In this document: one piece after another, positions 1 through 8,491 of the stretch
Position numbering within the stretch: the stretch's first letter is position 1
Layout: each line of letters starts with the position of its first letter
Assembly (NCBI GenBank): GCA_963818505.1
Contig: CAWFSJ010000001.1
Span: 558,001 to 622,000 of the forward strand
Length of the DNA: 64,000 nt
DNA from: JADKAV01 sp963818505
Lineage (GTDB): Bacteria; Actinomycetota; Actinomycetes; S36-B12; UBA10799
Direction of reading: 5' to 3'
Notes under the pieces: generated by a model
Databases searched by the model: none
Told to the model about the DNA's origin: nothing
Seen by the model: the letters and a program-made list of their open reading frames with translations, nothing else
Program-made: the position numbers and the translations under genes

Positions 1-2146
1 GATGGAACCGCAAGGGTTCACGCCAGCCGTGCCGGGCGGACAGGAATGGGGTGATCATGTCGCTCTTCACAGGGCCGGGCCGGAACAGGGAGATGTCGAT
101 GATCAGATCGTTGAAATCGCGCGGCCCGAACTTCCCGATCAGTTCACGCTGACCCGGGGACTCGATCTGGAAACAGCCGAGGGTCTTGGCCTTCCCGATG
201 AGGTCGAAGGTGTCCTCGTCATCGAAGGGCAGGTCATCCAGGTCGACCTCCACGTCATCCACTCGGCGGATCTCCGCGACCGCATGTGCCATCGCCGACT
301 GCATCCTGATCCCGAGCACGTCGAGCTTCAAGAAGCCCATCGCCTCCACCTCGTCCTTGTCGAACTGACTCATCGGGAAGCCCATCCAACTGGCCTCCAC
401 CGGGGTGCGGTCCAACAAAGAGGAGTCGGACAACAGGACTCCGCAGGGGTGCATCGCGATATGCCGTGGCAGGCCGTCGAGCGACTCGACATGGTGCAGA
501 AAACCGTCGAGCATGCCGCGCTCGGCCAACCTTCCGACCACCGAACTGCGTAATTCCGGAAGTTCGGCCACAGCAGCCCTGGCATCGCGGGCTGCGATAT
601 GGGGGAACGCCTTTGCGAACTCGTCGATCTCCGCGGCCGGCAGCCCGAGCGCTGCGCCGACATCACGGATCGCGTGCCGGACCTTGTAGGTGTCACGCAT
701 GCTCACACAGGCGCTGCGATGGGCCCCGAAACGATCCACGATCCGCCGGTAGATGTCGGTGCGGCGCGCGGACTCCACATCGATGTCGATATCGGGCAGT
801 ACCCGGCGCAATGGGGACAGGAACCGTTCCATGAGCAGGTCGTGGCGGATCGGATCCACCCCGGAGATGCCGAGCAGGTAGTTCACCAGACTGCCCGCGC
901 CGGAGCCTCTGGCGGCCACCCGCACCCGCATGGTCCGGATGAGGTCCACGACCTCGGCGACGGTGAGGAAGTAGCCGGCGAACCCCAGCGTGGAGATGGT
1001 GGCCAGTTCCTCCTCGAGGCGCGTCGTGGCCGCCCGCACGTCCCGGCCGCCGAACCGACTGTTCAGTGCCGCCTCGCAGCGCGAGCGCAGCAGGACGTCG
1101 GCCCGGGTGGCTTCCGCCCGCCGCTGTTCATGACGGTGACGGCGGGCGGCGTAACCAGCCATCACCGGCCCTGTGGGTTCAGCCGGAGCCCGACCGGACA
1201 GCAGCACATCGAGTTCTGGGACATGGATGTCCCCGATGCCGAAGTCAGCTACCGGGTCCAGCACACACCGTTCGCCCAGGTCATTGGTCACGCCCAGTAG
1301 TCGGCTGGCATCCGACCCGGCGATCTGTTCGGCGATCCCCTGCATGTGAGAGGTAGCAGCCAGGAACCCCCCGGAGTTCTCCCGGTCCAGGTGTCTGCTG
1401 TCCAACGGCACCAACCTGCGGATGGCATCGAGCAGGTCGGCGGTGGCCGCCTGCCGAGGATGGCAGTACCTCACCGCGTTGGTGAGTACCGCCGGAATCC
1501 CCCGGTCCCGGGTGTACTCCCAGGTGCGTCGGGCCATAGCAGTGGACAGATCCGGACCCGGTCTTTGTTCCCCCCATGCTCGCGGCGGGGTGCGGTGGTT
1601 CACGATTCCGACATGGATCCGGTCTCCTGCAACGTGGCGCCAACGGTCCAGTAAGCGGTCGGCCAGATCGAAACGGTGACGGCTGATAGCCCGGCCGACT
1701 GAGGAATCGGGGCCGAGCACAATCTGCAGGTCGCCGGGCTGTACGAACTCCTCCAAGAGATCCCAGCCGACGACGGGGTTGCCGCGGGTGCCGGCGATAT
1801 GGGCCGCTGACACCAGCCGGCTCAGCGCCGACCAACCCCTGCCCCCGCTTGCCAGTAGGACCACCCGGGGGCCACGGGAGTCACGCCAGGTACCGCCCCG
1901 TGCAGGCGTGCGGACCGCTGCCGGGGCTGGGTCCTCGGGCTGGGCCAGATCTACCCCGAGAATGCCGGACACCCCTTGCTCCTGGCAGGCCTGCATGAAC
2001 CGCACCGCTCCATAAAGCCCGTCACGATCGGTAAGCGCCAGCGCCGACTGGTCGAGTTCCACCGCGCGCTGCACCAACTCTCGCGGGGAGCAGACACCGT
2101 GGCGCAACGAGTAGAAGGAGGCGACATGCAGGTGAGTGAACATCAT
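1..2146 (-). CDS. dnaE2: DNA polymerase III alpha subunit, DnaE2/ImuC type (partial, runs off left edge)
   Basis: C-family replicative-type polymerase; the DnaE2 branch makes error-prone translesion DNA during the SOS response. The reverse strand is open from an ATG at 2146 to the window edge (715 codons, C-terminus missing). An N-terminal PHP domain begins with HLHVASFYSLRHG. The palm motif PDIDIDVESARR carries two catalytic aspartates, and the third lies in the FLKLDVLG segment. The stretch MRDTYKVRHAIRDVG resembles the second (DnaE2) polymerase of Streptomyces more than DnaE1, from memory. The start overlaps the stop of the HEPN gene upstream (ATGATG), so the two are probably translationally coupled. 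Family assignment is firm; the E2 subtype rests on context and the LexA box at 2933. Confidence 0.87.
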   Translation of the reverse strand, partial: MMFTHLHVASFYSLRHGVCSPRELVQRAVELDQSALALTDRDGLYGAVRFMQACQEQGVSGILGVDLAQPEDPAPAAVRTPARGGTWRDSRGPRVVLLASGGRGWSALSRLVSAAHIAGTRGNPVVGWDLLEEFVQPGDLQIVLGPDSSVGRAISRHRFDLADRLLDRWRHVAGDRIHVGIVNHRTPPRAWGEQRPGPDLSTAMARRTWEYTRDRGIPAVLTNAVRYCHPRQAATADLLDAIRRLVPLDSRHLDRENSGGFLAATSHMQGIAEQIAGSDASRLLGVTNDLGERCVLDPVADFGIGDIHVPELDVLLSGRAPAEPTGPVMAGYAARRHRHEQRRAEATRADVLLRSRCEAALNSRFGGRDVRAATTRLEEELATISTLGFAGYFLTVAEVVDLIRTMRVRVAARGSGAGSLVNYLLGISGVDPIRHDLLMERFLSPLRRVLPDIDIDVESARRTDIYRRIVDRFGAHRSACVSMRDTYKVRHAIRDVGAALGLPAAEIDEFAKAFPHIAARDARAAVAELPELRSSVVGRLAERGMLDGFLHHVESLDGLPRHIAMHPCGVLLSDSSLLDRTPVEASWMGFPMSQFDKDEVEAMGFLKLDVLGIRMQSAMAHAVAEIRRVDDVEVDLDDLPFDDEDTFDLIGKAKTLGCFQIESPGQRELIGKFGPRDFNDLIIDISLFRPGPVKSDMITPFLSARHGWREPLRFH

Positions 2147-2547
2147 CCCGCCGTGCGCCAGGAGGACGGGATGGGCAGGCCCACTTCGAGAATGCCGGCG
2201 ATCTGTTCCAGGAACGCCTCGGCGTCTCGCACGAGGTCATCCGCCTGCCTCTGGGTGACATACTCACGGCCGATCTCCACGAAGATCCGGCGCTGGCCGA
2301 TCGCGTCGAAGTAGGCACACCACTCCCCGAGCTCCGGGGCGACGCCCGGAACCATCTGCCACACACTGCGGATGCGTGCCGACCGGGCGGGCTTCGCCCG
2401 GATCGCCAGCAGCGCAGCTCCTGCCCGCAGAGCCGCAACGTGTGCAGCGACATAACGCTGTGAGGGGGTTGAGGCCTGGTAGGCGTCGTCGAGGGCTATC
2501 AATGCGGTTCGCAGCAGATCCTTACCTGCGTAGTTCAGGGCAGTCAT
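2143..2547 (-). CDS. SAV_6107-like HEPN domain protein
   Basis: 134-residue, mostly helical protein of the HEPN fold. Members of this actinobacterial family usually sit directly upstream of a dnaE2-like polymerase gene, as here. Recognisable parts are the helix around YVAAHVAALRAGAALLAIRA, the RSVWQMVPGVAPELGEW segment and a C-terminal ADDLVRDAEAFLEQ helix. I do not see the RxxxxH nuclease motif of toxin-type HEPN proteins, so a nuclease role is not supported. A role as a small accessory or nucleic-acid-binding partner of the SOS polymerase is inference from position. Its stop overlaps the dnaE2 start by 4 nt. Confidence 0.82.
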   Translation of the reverse strand: MTALNYAGKDLLRTALIALDDAYQASTPSQRYVAAHVAALRAGAALLAIRAKPARSARIRSVWQMVPGVAPELGEWCAYFDAIGQRRIFVEIGREYVTQRQADDLVRDAEAFLEQIAGILEVGLPIPSSWRTAG

Positions 2548-2560
2548 GATCCATCCCCTT

Positions 2561-2854
2561 TTAGTCGAAGGTCCTCAGCAGGAACCATCTGCCGGCCGTT
2601 GGATCAAAACTCAGGTCGTACACGCCATCAGCGGCACACCTGCCGGCTGATGCCTCGACCCGCCACATCTGCACATCCCGACCGCTGGGCGCAGTACCTA
2701 TGTCCTTCCACCACACCCCGCACCGGTCCCACTGCTGCAGCACCTGTTTCACGCGGTACAGCCGGTCACGCCAGACGAACTGTTCAGGAGCTCCCACCCC
2801 TTGTGCGCACTTGACATCGATGGCCCCGGCGGACCGGTCATAGGATCGACTCAT
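2561..2854 (-). CDS. DUF6504 family protein
   Basis: 97-residue soluble protein, first gene of the cassette. The ATG at 2854 is preferred over the upstream in-frame start at 3088: it has a GAGGGAG ribosome-binding site, while the longer form would run through the LexA box and into the divergent transporter. The central sequence FVWRDRLYRVKQVLQQW and the end GRWFLLRTFD are typical of DUF6504, a family found next to Y-family (ImuB-like) or DnaE2 polymerases in actinobacteria. No catalytic motif is visible. Co-transcription with the HEPN and dnaE2 genes is likely (13-nt gap). Its function in translesion synthesis is unknown. Confidence 0.75.
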   Translation of the reverse strand: MSRSYDRSAGAIDVKCAQGVGAPEQFVWRDRLYRVKQVLQQWDRCGVWWKDIGTAPSGRDVQMWRVEASAGRCAADGVYDLSFDPTAGRWFLLRTFD

Positions 2855-2932
2855 CACCGCATCTCCCTCTGCATTTCGTACTTCTGTTCGATAACAAGCA
2901 GAACATTGCCAGAGGGGTACGTCAAGAGATTT

Positions 2933-2948
2933 TCGAACATATGTTCGT
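2933..2948. promoter_or_regulatory. LexA (SOS) operator
   Basis: TCGAACATATGTTCGT contains a perfect 14-nt palindrome (2934-2947) matching the actinobacterial SOS box TCGAAC-N4-GTTCGA at all but the last base. It lies 79 nt upstream of the DUF6504 start and 105 nt upstream of the divergent transporter start. The obvious target is the DUF6504-HEPN-dnaE2 cassette; control of the transporter is less likely. Confidence 0.8.
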
Positions 2949-3052
2949 TGTGGATAACAAGAGTGTTCGTCCACCTGTGAGCGTCTGGCACGACCACCCA
3001 CAATGTGACCCCCACCGGCGATACCGTTCATACGGACCCAGAGGAGGTCGCC

Positions 3053-4369
3053 ATGGCGCAGCAGACCCCACAACGCACCGAACACCACCTGCGACCCACG
3101 GCTTTAGGCACGCGCACATGGCTGGGCATCATCATCATCGGCCTGGTCGGGCAGATCGCCTGGACGGTGGAGAACCTCTACCTCAACGTATTCGTCTACG
3201 ACACCATCACGGACAATCCCAACACGATCGCGACCATGGTGGCGCTCAGCGCAGTGTCCGCGACGACTGCCGCGATCCTGATCGGCCCGCTGTCCGATCG
3301 CATCGGCAAGCGCCGGGTCTTCATCGCAGGCGGCTACCTCCTGTGGGGTATCTCCACGATGCTCTTCGGCTTCATCACAGTCGACGCCCTCGCCGCTCTG
3401 GTACCGGCCGCAAGCGTGGTGGTCGCGACCGCCACGGCGGTGATCCTGCTGGACTGCCTGATGAGTTTCCTCGGCGCCAGCGCGAACGACGCCGCCTTCA
3501 ACGCCTGGGTCACCGATATCACCTCCCCAGACAACCGGGGCAGGGTCGAGTCGGTACTGGCCATGCTGCCCCTGCTGTCGATGCTGCTGGTGTTCGGAGG
3601 ACTCGACGGGCTCACCAAGAACGGCGACTGGGAACTGTTCTTCCTGGTCACCGGGGCGGTCATGATCGTCGCCGGCCTCGTTGCCTTGGCGCTGATCCGC
3701 GACGTGCCGGGCGAGCCCCGCCAGCCGGAAAGCCTATGGCGCGCCATCGTGCACGGACTGCGCCCCGACGCCATCCGGGACAACCCACCGCTCTACCTGA
3801 CACTCGCGGCATTCGCCATCCTGGGGATCTCCACCCAGGTGTTCCTGCCGTATCTGATCATCTACATCCAGCGGTACCTGCAGATCGAGGCGTACGCCCT
3901 GGTGCTGGCGGTGGTGCTCGTGGGTGCAGCCGTGGTCAGCGTGCTGGGTGGACGCATCATCGACCGGGTCGGCAAGGTCAACTTCATGCTTCCGGCGGCG
4001 GGAATCTACCTTGTCGGGCTGTTGCTGATGGTGTTCGCACGCGGACTGGTCCCAGTCATCCTGGCCGGCCTGGTCATGATGTCCGGGTTCATGCTGAACA
4101 TGGCGGTCATCGGTGCGGCGATCCGCGACTACTCCCCGCCGGACCGAGTTGGCATGGTGCAGGGATTGCGGATGATCGCGATGGTGCTCATCCCCATGGT
4201 CATCGGGCCCTTCATCGGTGCTGCAGTTATCTCCGGGGCCGACGAGTACTACGAGGATCTCGGGCAGCTCAAGCAGGTCCCCACCCCCGCGGTGTTCGTC
4301 GCCGCGGCGATCGTGATTCTGCTGATCATCATTCCCGTCCGGGCCCTACACAATCGCCAACAGCCGTGA
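3053..4369 (+). CDS. MFS transporter, probable sugar permease
   Basis: 438-residue membrane protein with about 12 hydrophobic segments and the MFS loop 2-3 signature GPLSDRIGKRRV; a weaker copy, GGRIIDRVGKVN, lies between segments 8 and 9. The start at 3053 is chosen because GAGGAGG lies just upstream; an in-frame ATG at 3005 has no such site. The next gene, a family 2 glycoside hydrolase, overlaps its stop (GTGA), which suggests that a beta-linked disaccharide or glycoside is imported here and cleaved in the cytoplasm. The substrate cannot be read from the sequence. Confidence 0.85.
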   Translation: MAQQTPQRTEHHLRPTALGTRTWLGIIIIGLVGQIAWTVENLYLNVFVYDTITDNPNTIATMVALSAVSATTAAILIGPLSDRIGKRRVFIAGGYLLWGISTMLFGFITVDALAALVPAASVVVATATAVILLDCLMSFLGASANDAAFNAWVTDITSPDNRGRVESVLAMLPLLSMLLVFGGLDGLTKNGDWELFFLVTGAVMIVAGLVALALIRDVPGEPRQPESLWRAIVHGLRPDAIRDNPPLYLTLAAFAILGISTQVFLPYLIIYIQRYLQIEAYALVLAVVLVGAAVVSVLGGRIIDRVGKVNFMLPAAGIYLVGLLLMVFARGLVPVILAGLVMMSGFMLNMAVIGAAIRDYSPPDRVGMVQGLRMIAMVLIPMVIGPFIGAAVISGADEYYEDLGQLKQVPTPAVFVAAAIVILLIIIPVRALHNRQQP

Positions 4370-6114
4370 AGCCAGCACACACGGCCCTGCTCACCGCCTG
4401 GGGCGAGGCACTTGATTCCGACAACCCGCTGCCCGAACATCCTCGGCCGCAGTTGCGTCGCGCTCGGCACTTCAGTCTCAACGGCCGCTGGGACTATGCC
4501 TTCCGCATCAGTGAGCGTGAGCCGACCGACTGGGACGGTCGCATCGTGGTGCCCTTCTCCCCCGAGTCGCTTCTTTCGGGGGTGGGCAGGCAATTGCAGC
4601 CCGGAGAGCACCTGCACTACCGACGATCCTTCGATTCGCCCGAGAACTTGGACGGCAAACGCCTGCTGCTGCATTTCGGCGCGGTGGACCAGTGGTGCCG
4701 GGTCAGCGTGAACGGGATCGTCGTCGGCGAGCACAGGGAGGGCTACCTCCCATTCACCTTCGACATCACCGAAGCCGCGCGAGCCGGCGAAAACTGGCTG
4801 CACGTGGTCGTAACCGACCCCACGGACACCGGCACGGGCACGCGGGGCAAACAGAAACTGCAGCCCGGCGGCATCTGGTACACCGGACAATCCGGGATCT
4901 GGCAGACCGTCTGGTTGGAGGTCGTCCCCGAGCAACATGTTGACTCGTTACGTCTCGACCCCGATATGACCGGCTTCACAATCACTGTGAGCCTCACCGG
5001 TGAGCCAGCTGAAGTCGCGGTGAACGTCACCACTGAGGACGGCCCGGTCTGTTCGGTCACGGGCCAGTCGGGCCAACCCCTTCGAGTCGATCTCGACGCT
5101 GCGCACCTCTGGTCGCCGGAGGATCCCTTCCTGTACGACATCGAGGTGCGCGCCGGGTTGGACCATGTCTTCAGCTACGTGGGCCTGCGCACCTTCGCCA
5201 TCGGACCCGATGGGCACGGAATCCAGCGTTTCCTGCTCAACGGCCAGCCCTACTTCCACGCTGGCGTGCTGGATCAGGGCTATTGGTCCGACGGCCTTTA
5301 CACCGCTGCTCATGACGACGCGCTGATCCACGACATCGCCACCATGAAGGACCTCGGTTTCACCATGCTGCGCAAACACATCAAGGTGGAGACGCAGCGG
5401 TGGTACTACCACTGCGATCGCCTCGGGATGCTGGTCTGGCAGGACATGGTGAACGGCGGGGGCAGCTACAGACGACGGGTCGTGGAGCTACCTGCAGTCA
5501 CTCCCCTGACCTTCAACGACCGGCACCACCGCCTGTTCGCGCGAGGCGACGCCCAAGCACGCGAGCAGTGGCTGCAAGAACTAGAGACGATGATCGAAGT
5601 GCTGCACAACGCCACGAGCATCGCGGTGTGGGTTCCCTTCAACGAGGGCTGGGGGCAGTTCGACGCCAACGAAGTGGCGCGGCTCGTCAGCCGTATCGAT
5701 CCGAGCCGACCGGTGGATCACGCCAGCGGGTGGCACGACCAAGGGGGCGGCGACGTACAGAGCCTGCACGTCTACTTCCGGGCCTTCCGACCGCCCCGAG
5801 GGCGTGACTCTCGCGTGCTGGCACTGAGCGAGTACGGCGGATACAGCTGGCGCCTGGCCGACCACAGCGTGAGTCCCGATGAGTTCGGCTACCGTCGCTA
5901 CACATCCTCAGCCCAGCTCGCTGAGGCGTTCAGATCACTGCACACCGGTCAGATCATTCCATCGATCCGCGCTGGCCTGGCCGCCACGGTCTATACGCAG
6001 TTGTCGGACGTGGAGGACGAGACCAACGGCCTACTCACCTACGACCGAAGAGTGCTGAAGATCCCGGCCCCTCAAGTTCGTTCGGTCATCGAACGGCTGC
6101 GCCTGGCCGACTGA
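4366..6114 (+). CDS. glycoside hydrolase family 2 protein (beta-galactosidase/beta-glucuronidase type)
   Basis: 582 residues from a GTG at 4366 that overlaps the transporter stop. The order is the usual GH2 one: jelly-roll sugar-binding domain (about 30-190), immunoglobulin-like domain (about 195-280), then a TIM barrel. The acid/base glutamate is E427 in VPFNEGWGQ and the probable nucleophile is E489 in LALSEYGG. The histidine and asparagine typical of barrel strands (LRKHIKVE, FNE) are present. No signal peptide, so it acts in the cytoplasm. It is much shorter than LacZ (about 1,000 residues) and lacks the C-terminal LacZ domains. Specificity (galactoside, glucuronide or mannoside) is open. 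Confidence 0.88.
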   Translation: MKPAHTALLTAWGEALDSDNPLPEHPRPQLRRARHFSLNGRWDYAFRISEREPTDWDGRIVVPFSPESLLSGVGRQLQPGEHLHYRRSFDSPENLDGKRLLLHFGAVDQWCRVSVNGIVVGEHREGYLPFTFDITEAARAGENWLHVVVTDPTDTGTGTRGKQKLQPGGIWYTGQSGIWQTVWLEVVPEQHVDSLRLDPDMTGFTITVSLTGEPAEVAVNVTTEDGPVCSVTGQSGQPLRVDLDAAHLWSPEDPFLYDIEVRAGLDHVFSYVGLRTFAIGPDGHGIQRFLLNGQPYFHAGVLDQGYWSDGLYTAAHDDALIHDIATMKDLGFTMLRKHIKVETQRWYYHCDRLGMLVWQDMVNGGGSYRRRVVELPAVTPLTFNDRHHRLFARGDAQAREQWLQELETMIEVLHNATSIAVWVPFNEGWGQFDANEVARLVSRIDPSRPVDHASGWHDQGGGDVQSLHVYFRAFRPPRGRDSRVLALSEYGGYSWRLADHSVSPDEFGYRRYTSSAQLAEAFRSLHTGQIIPSIRAGLAATVYTQLSDVEDETNGLLTYDRRVLKIPAPQVRSVIERLRLAD

Positions 6115-6127
6115 ACCGCTGCCAGCG

Positions 6128-7105
6128 TCACCGCAGGTGGCTGATGACCTCACGACCGAACCGGTTGTCCATCTGCAGGCGCAATTGCGGGTCAGCATCC
6201 AAACCACCGCCGAGGACGATCACGTGGTCGAGGCCCAGGCCAACGAGTTCACGCAGCCGCTCGACGCACTCGTCCGGCTCGCCGATGACGCAGAACCTGT
6301 CGATGAACCCCTGCGGAAGATCCTTCGCCTGCTGCGACGAATGCGCCGAATGTCCGTACAGCTCGTAGTCATGGTCGACTGCCTCGACCACCTTGCGGTC
6401 TGCCGCGTTGAGCACGTCCTCGGCTCCGCGACGGAAGTGCGTCGAGATGCTGGCATTGCCGCGGACGTACTCGCGCAGATCGGGCCGGTTCATCCCGGTC
6501 GCCGCCACGATCAAGGCCCCGACGGGCACATCCGGATCGACCGCTCGCACCTGCTGCAGACCCCACGAGATCTGCTCAGGTTCGGCGCCGATCGACATCG
6601 TGACCAAGTCCCCAACGCGGGCTGCCAGCGCGAGGTTCTTCGGCCCCGACGCGAACACGTTGATGGGCACCCGGGCAGGCTCGTCCAGCCAGGCGACCCG
6701 GCTTGACACTTCACCGAACTCCACGCTGTCGCCGCGCAGGTAAGCCCGTGTGTGCCCGACCAGATTGGCGAACTCCTCCAGATGCGGTGGCTGCTCACCG
6801 ATCAGGTGCAACGCGGTGTCACCGCGAGCGACACCCAGCATCGCGCGACCATCGCTGATCATGTCCAAAGTGGCGAAGGCTCCCGCCACAACCGCCGGGT
6901 TGCGCGTCACGAGGTTCGTCACAGCAGTCCCCACGACCAGCTTGTCCGTGGCGCGTAACGCCATGGTCAAGGCCACGACGACATCCGGAGACAGGTTCTG
7001 GCTGTCCTGCATCATCAACCCGTCCCAGCCGACTGCCTCCGCCTGCTCGGCCACCACTTCAATCACCTGCGGAAACGAGTAGCTGCGCAGGAAGAAGCGG
7101 GTCAC
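6128..7105 (-). CDS. LLM-class (luciferase-like) flavin or F420-dependent oxidoreductase
   Basis: 325 residues, a (beta/alpha)8 luciferase-like fold. Recognisable are the N-terminal segment ending GWDGLMMQDSQ, the TAVTNLVTRNPAVVAGAFATL stretch after strand 3, the GRAMLGVARGD loop and a C-terminal FCVIGEPDECVERLREL that is standard for actinobacterial F420-dependent members. GTG start. It converges on the GH2 gene with only 13 nt between the stops. The cofactor (F420 or FMN) and the substrate are not determined. Confidence 0.87.
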   Translation of the reverse strand: MTRFFLRSYSFPQVIEVVAEQAEAVGWDGLMMQDSQNLSPDVVVALTMALRATDKLVVGTAVTNLVTRNPAVVAGAFATLDMISDGRAMLGVARGDTALHLIGEQPPHLEEFANLVGHTRAYLRGDSVEFGEVSSRVAWLDEPARVPINVFASGPKNLALAARVGDLVTMSIGAEPEQISWGLQQVRAVDPDVPVGALIVAATGMNRPDLREYVRGNASISTHFRRGAEDVLNAADRKVVEAVDHDYELYGHSAHSSQQAKDLPQGFIDRFCVIGEPDECVERLRELVGLGLDHVIVLGGGLDADPQLRLQMDNRFGREVISHLR

Positions 7106-7133
7106 GTGGGCAACCTACACCGTTAGTGCACGT

Positions 7134-7200
7134 CTGGACCGCCCGCCTGGACCGCCCGCCCGGACGGCCCGCGCCTGGACCGCCCGCCTGGACCGCCCGC
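7134..7200. repeat. 13-bp GC-rich tandem repeat (about 5 units)
   Basis: The unit CTGGACCGCCCGC occurs exactly at 7134-7146, 7147-7159, 7175-7187 and 7188-7200, with a two-mismatch copy at 7160-7172 followed by GC. The array directly abuts the left end of the 68-bp palindrome at 7201. It occupies the space between a divergently transcribed oxidoreductase and YbaK-like gene. Confidence 0.85.
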
Positions 7201-7268
7201 GTTAGAGGTTGTGGTCCTGGTTAGCGAAACAACGCGTGGATTCGCTAACCGATAGCACAACCTCTAAC
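7201..7268. repeat. 68-bp interrupted palindrome, copy 1
   Basis: Structure: outer arm GTTAGAGGTTGTG, 5-nt spacer GTCCT, inner arm GGTTAGCGAA, 12-nt loop ACAACGCGTGGA, inner arm TTCGCTAACC, spacer GATAG, outer arm CACAACCTCTAAC. Outer and inner arms are perfect inverted repeats. Its spacer/loop arrangement is flipped relative to the other copies (see findings). It lies in a divergent intergenic region, so it is not simply a terminator. Confidence 0.93.
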
Positions 7269-7343
7269 CAGGGCGCCAAGCCGAACGGTTTGCAAACTGG
7301 CGAGTCGAGAGGCGACATCCGAGGCAAGCAATAGGGTGAAAAC

Positions 7344-7832
7344 ATGGACGGGATGCCGGGCGGCGTGCGCAAGGTGCAGGGCGCGCTGGCCGATCTCGGA
7401 GTGCGCGACCGGGTGAGGCAACTGCCTGACTCCGCGGCGACGGCGGCCTCTGCAGCGCAGGCGCTCGGCATTGAGAAGGCAGCGATCGCCAATTCCCTGA
7501 TTTTCGAAGCCGACGGTGAGCCGCTGCTCGTGATCATCTCCGGGGCACATCGGGCGGATCTGCTGAAACTGGCGGCACTCACCGACAGCCGGAAGGTGAA
7601 CCGGGCCGACGCTTCATTTGTACGACTCCACACCGGACAGCCGATCGGTGGAGTCTCACCCCTGGGTCATCCGCGACCGATCCCGACGCTCGTGGATGTG
7701 ACGTTGTCGCGCCAGCGGGAGGTGTGGGCAAGCGCCGGGCATCCCCAGTTCGTCTTCAGTACCAGCTACGACGAGATCCTGCGAATGACCGCTGGAAACG
7801 CCGGCGAGGTCGGTGAGGCACCGGCGGAATGA
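7344..7832 (+). CDS. YbaK/EbsC family aminoacyl-tRNA deacylase
   Basis: 162-residue single-domain protein of the YbaK/ProX editing family, which hydrolyses mischarged aminoacyl-tRNA (often Cys- or Ala-tRNA(Pro)) in trans. The family core is clear: IANSLIFEADGEPLLVIISG with substrate-pocket residues, then the GGVSPLGHP loop near residue 107 and a C-terminal AGHPQFVFSTSYDEI. It is shorter than ProRS-attached INS domains and stands alone. The stop overlaps the start of the CrtA-like gene (ATGA), so it leads the first carotenoid block by position only; no functional link is implied. Confidence 0.87.
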   Translation: MDGMPGGVRKVQGALADLGVRDRVRQLPDSAATAASAAQALGIEKAAIANSLIFEADGEPLLVIISGAHRADLLKLAALTDSRKVNRADASFVRLHTGQPIGGVSPLGHPRPIPTLVDVTLSRQREVWASAGHPQFVFSTSYDEILRMTAGNAGEVGEAPAE

Positions 7833-8491
7833 GCGTTGTGCTCGATGTCTGGACCGTGCGCACATCCGCAGTCGGCCGGGCGTTCCTCAGGATGGCGGCC
7901 GATCCGCGCGCGCTCAAAGTGTTGCCCGGACTCACATTCCATAAGTCGTTGGGAACGGGCGCGGGCAGACGCTTCACCGCAGCTGACGCGGATCTTCGGC
8001 AATGGGCACTTCTGACCTGTTGGACCGATGATGATCGGGCACTGGCGCCCACACTGGCCAAGTGGAACCGGCTGGCGACCTCGCACACACGCTTCAACCT
8101 GGCCACCATCGCCAGCCATGGCCAATGGTCCGGCCAGGAGCCCTTCATGGCCGATCCGGAAATGCGGCGGTGGTCAGGACCTGTGGCAGCCGTGACACGC
8201 GCCCGGGTCCGAACACGGCGGTGGCGCGAGTTCCAGAGCGCCGTCCCGGCGGTCGCACAGATCATGGACGACTGCCCCGGCTTGCGCTTCCGGATCGGGA
8301 TCGGCGAGGCTCCCATCGGACTGCAAGGCACGTTCAGCGTGTGGGACTCCGCAGCGGACCTGAAGCAATTCGCCTACGGCACCCAAGTGCATCGCGACGT
8401 GATCGACCAGACCCATCGCCGCCAGTGGTACTCCGAGGAACTCTTCGCCAGATTCGCGGTTCTTGAAGTCGACGGGCACATCCCGTGGTGA
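7829..8491 (+). CDS. CrtA-like (spheroidene monooxygenase family) carotenoid oxygenase
   Basis: 220 residues. CrtA is a heme-dependent monooxygenase that introduces a keto group at C-2 of the open (psi) end of acyclic carotenoids in purple bacteria. The conserved C-terminal block TFSVWDSAADLKQFAYG, followed by THRRQWYSEELFARF, is the family hallmark. The N-terminal half carries paired FRMAADPRALKVLPG- and FHKSLGTG-like segments. It overlaps upstream (ATGA) and downstream (GTGA) genes, and the next two genes act on carotenoid psi ends. Oxygenation at C-2 of the open end, perhaps preparing it for glycosylation, is inference. Confidence 0.8.
   Translation: MSVVLDVWTVRTSAVGRAFLRMAADPRALKVLPGLTFHKSLGTGAGRRFTAADADLRQWALLTCWTDDDRALAPTLAKWNRLATSHTRFNLATIASHGQWSGQEPFMADPEMRRWSGPVAAVTRARVRTRRWREFQSAVPAVAQIMDDCPGLRFRIGIGEAPIGLQGTFSVWDSAADLKQFAYGTQVHRDVIDQTHRRQWYSEELFARFAVLEVDGHIPW

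Noticed and set aside
2941..6114. A single 1,057-codon open frame covering transporter and GH2
   Set aside because: Only its last 583 codons are GH2; the first part is out of frame with the transporter and is a high-GC open frame. The start at GTG 4366 is supported by family length and GTGA coupling.
7202..7633. Minus-strand frame ending in the palindrome (and similar frames at 11065 and 47133)
   Set aside because: They share C-terminal residues only because they run through copies of the 68-bp palindrome; upstream parts are antisense to real genes.
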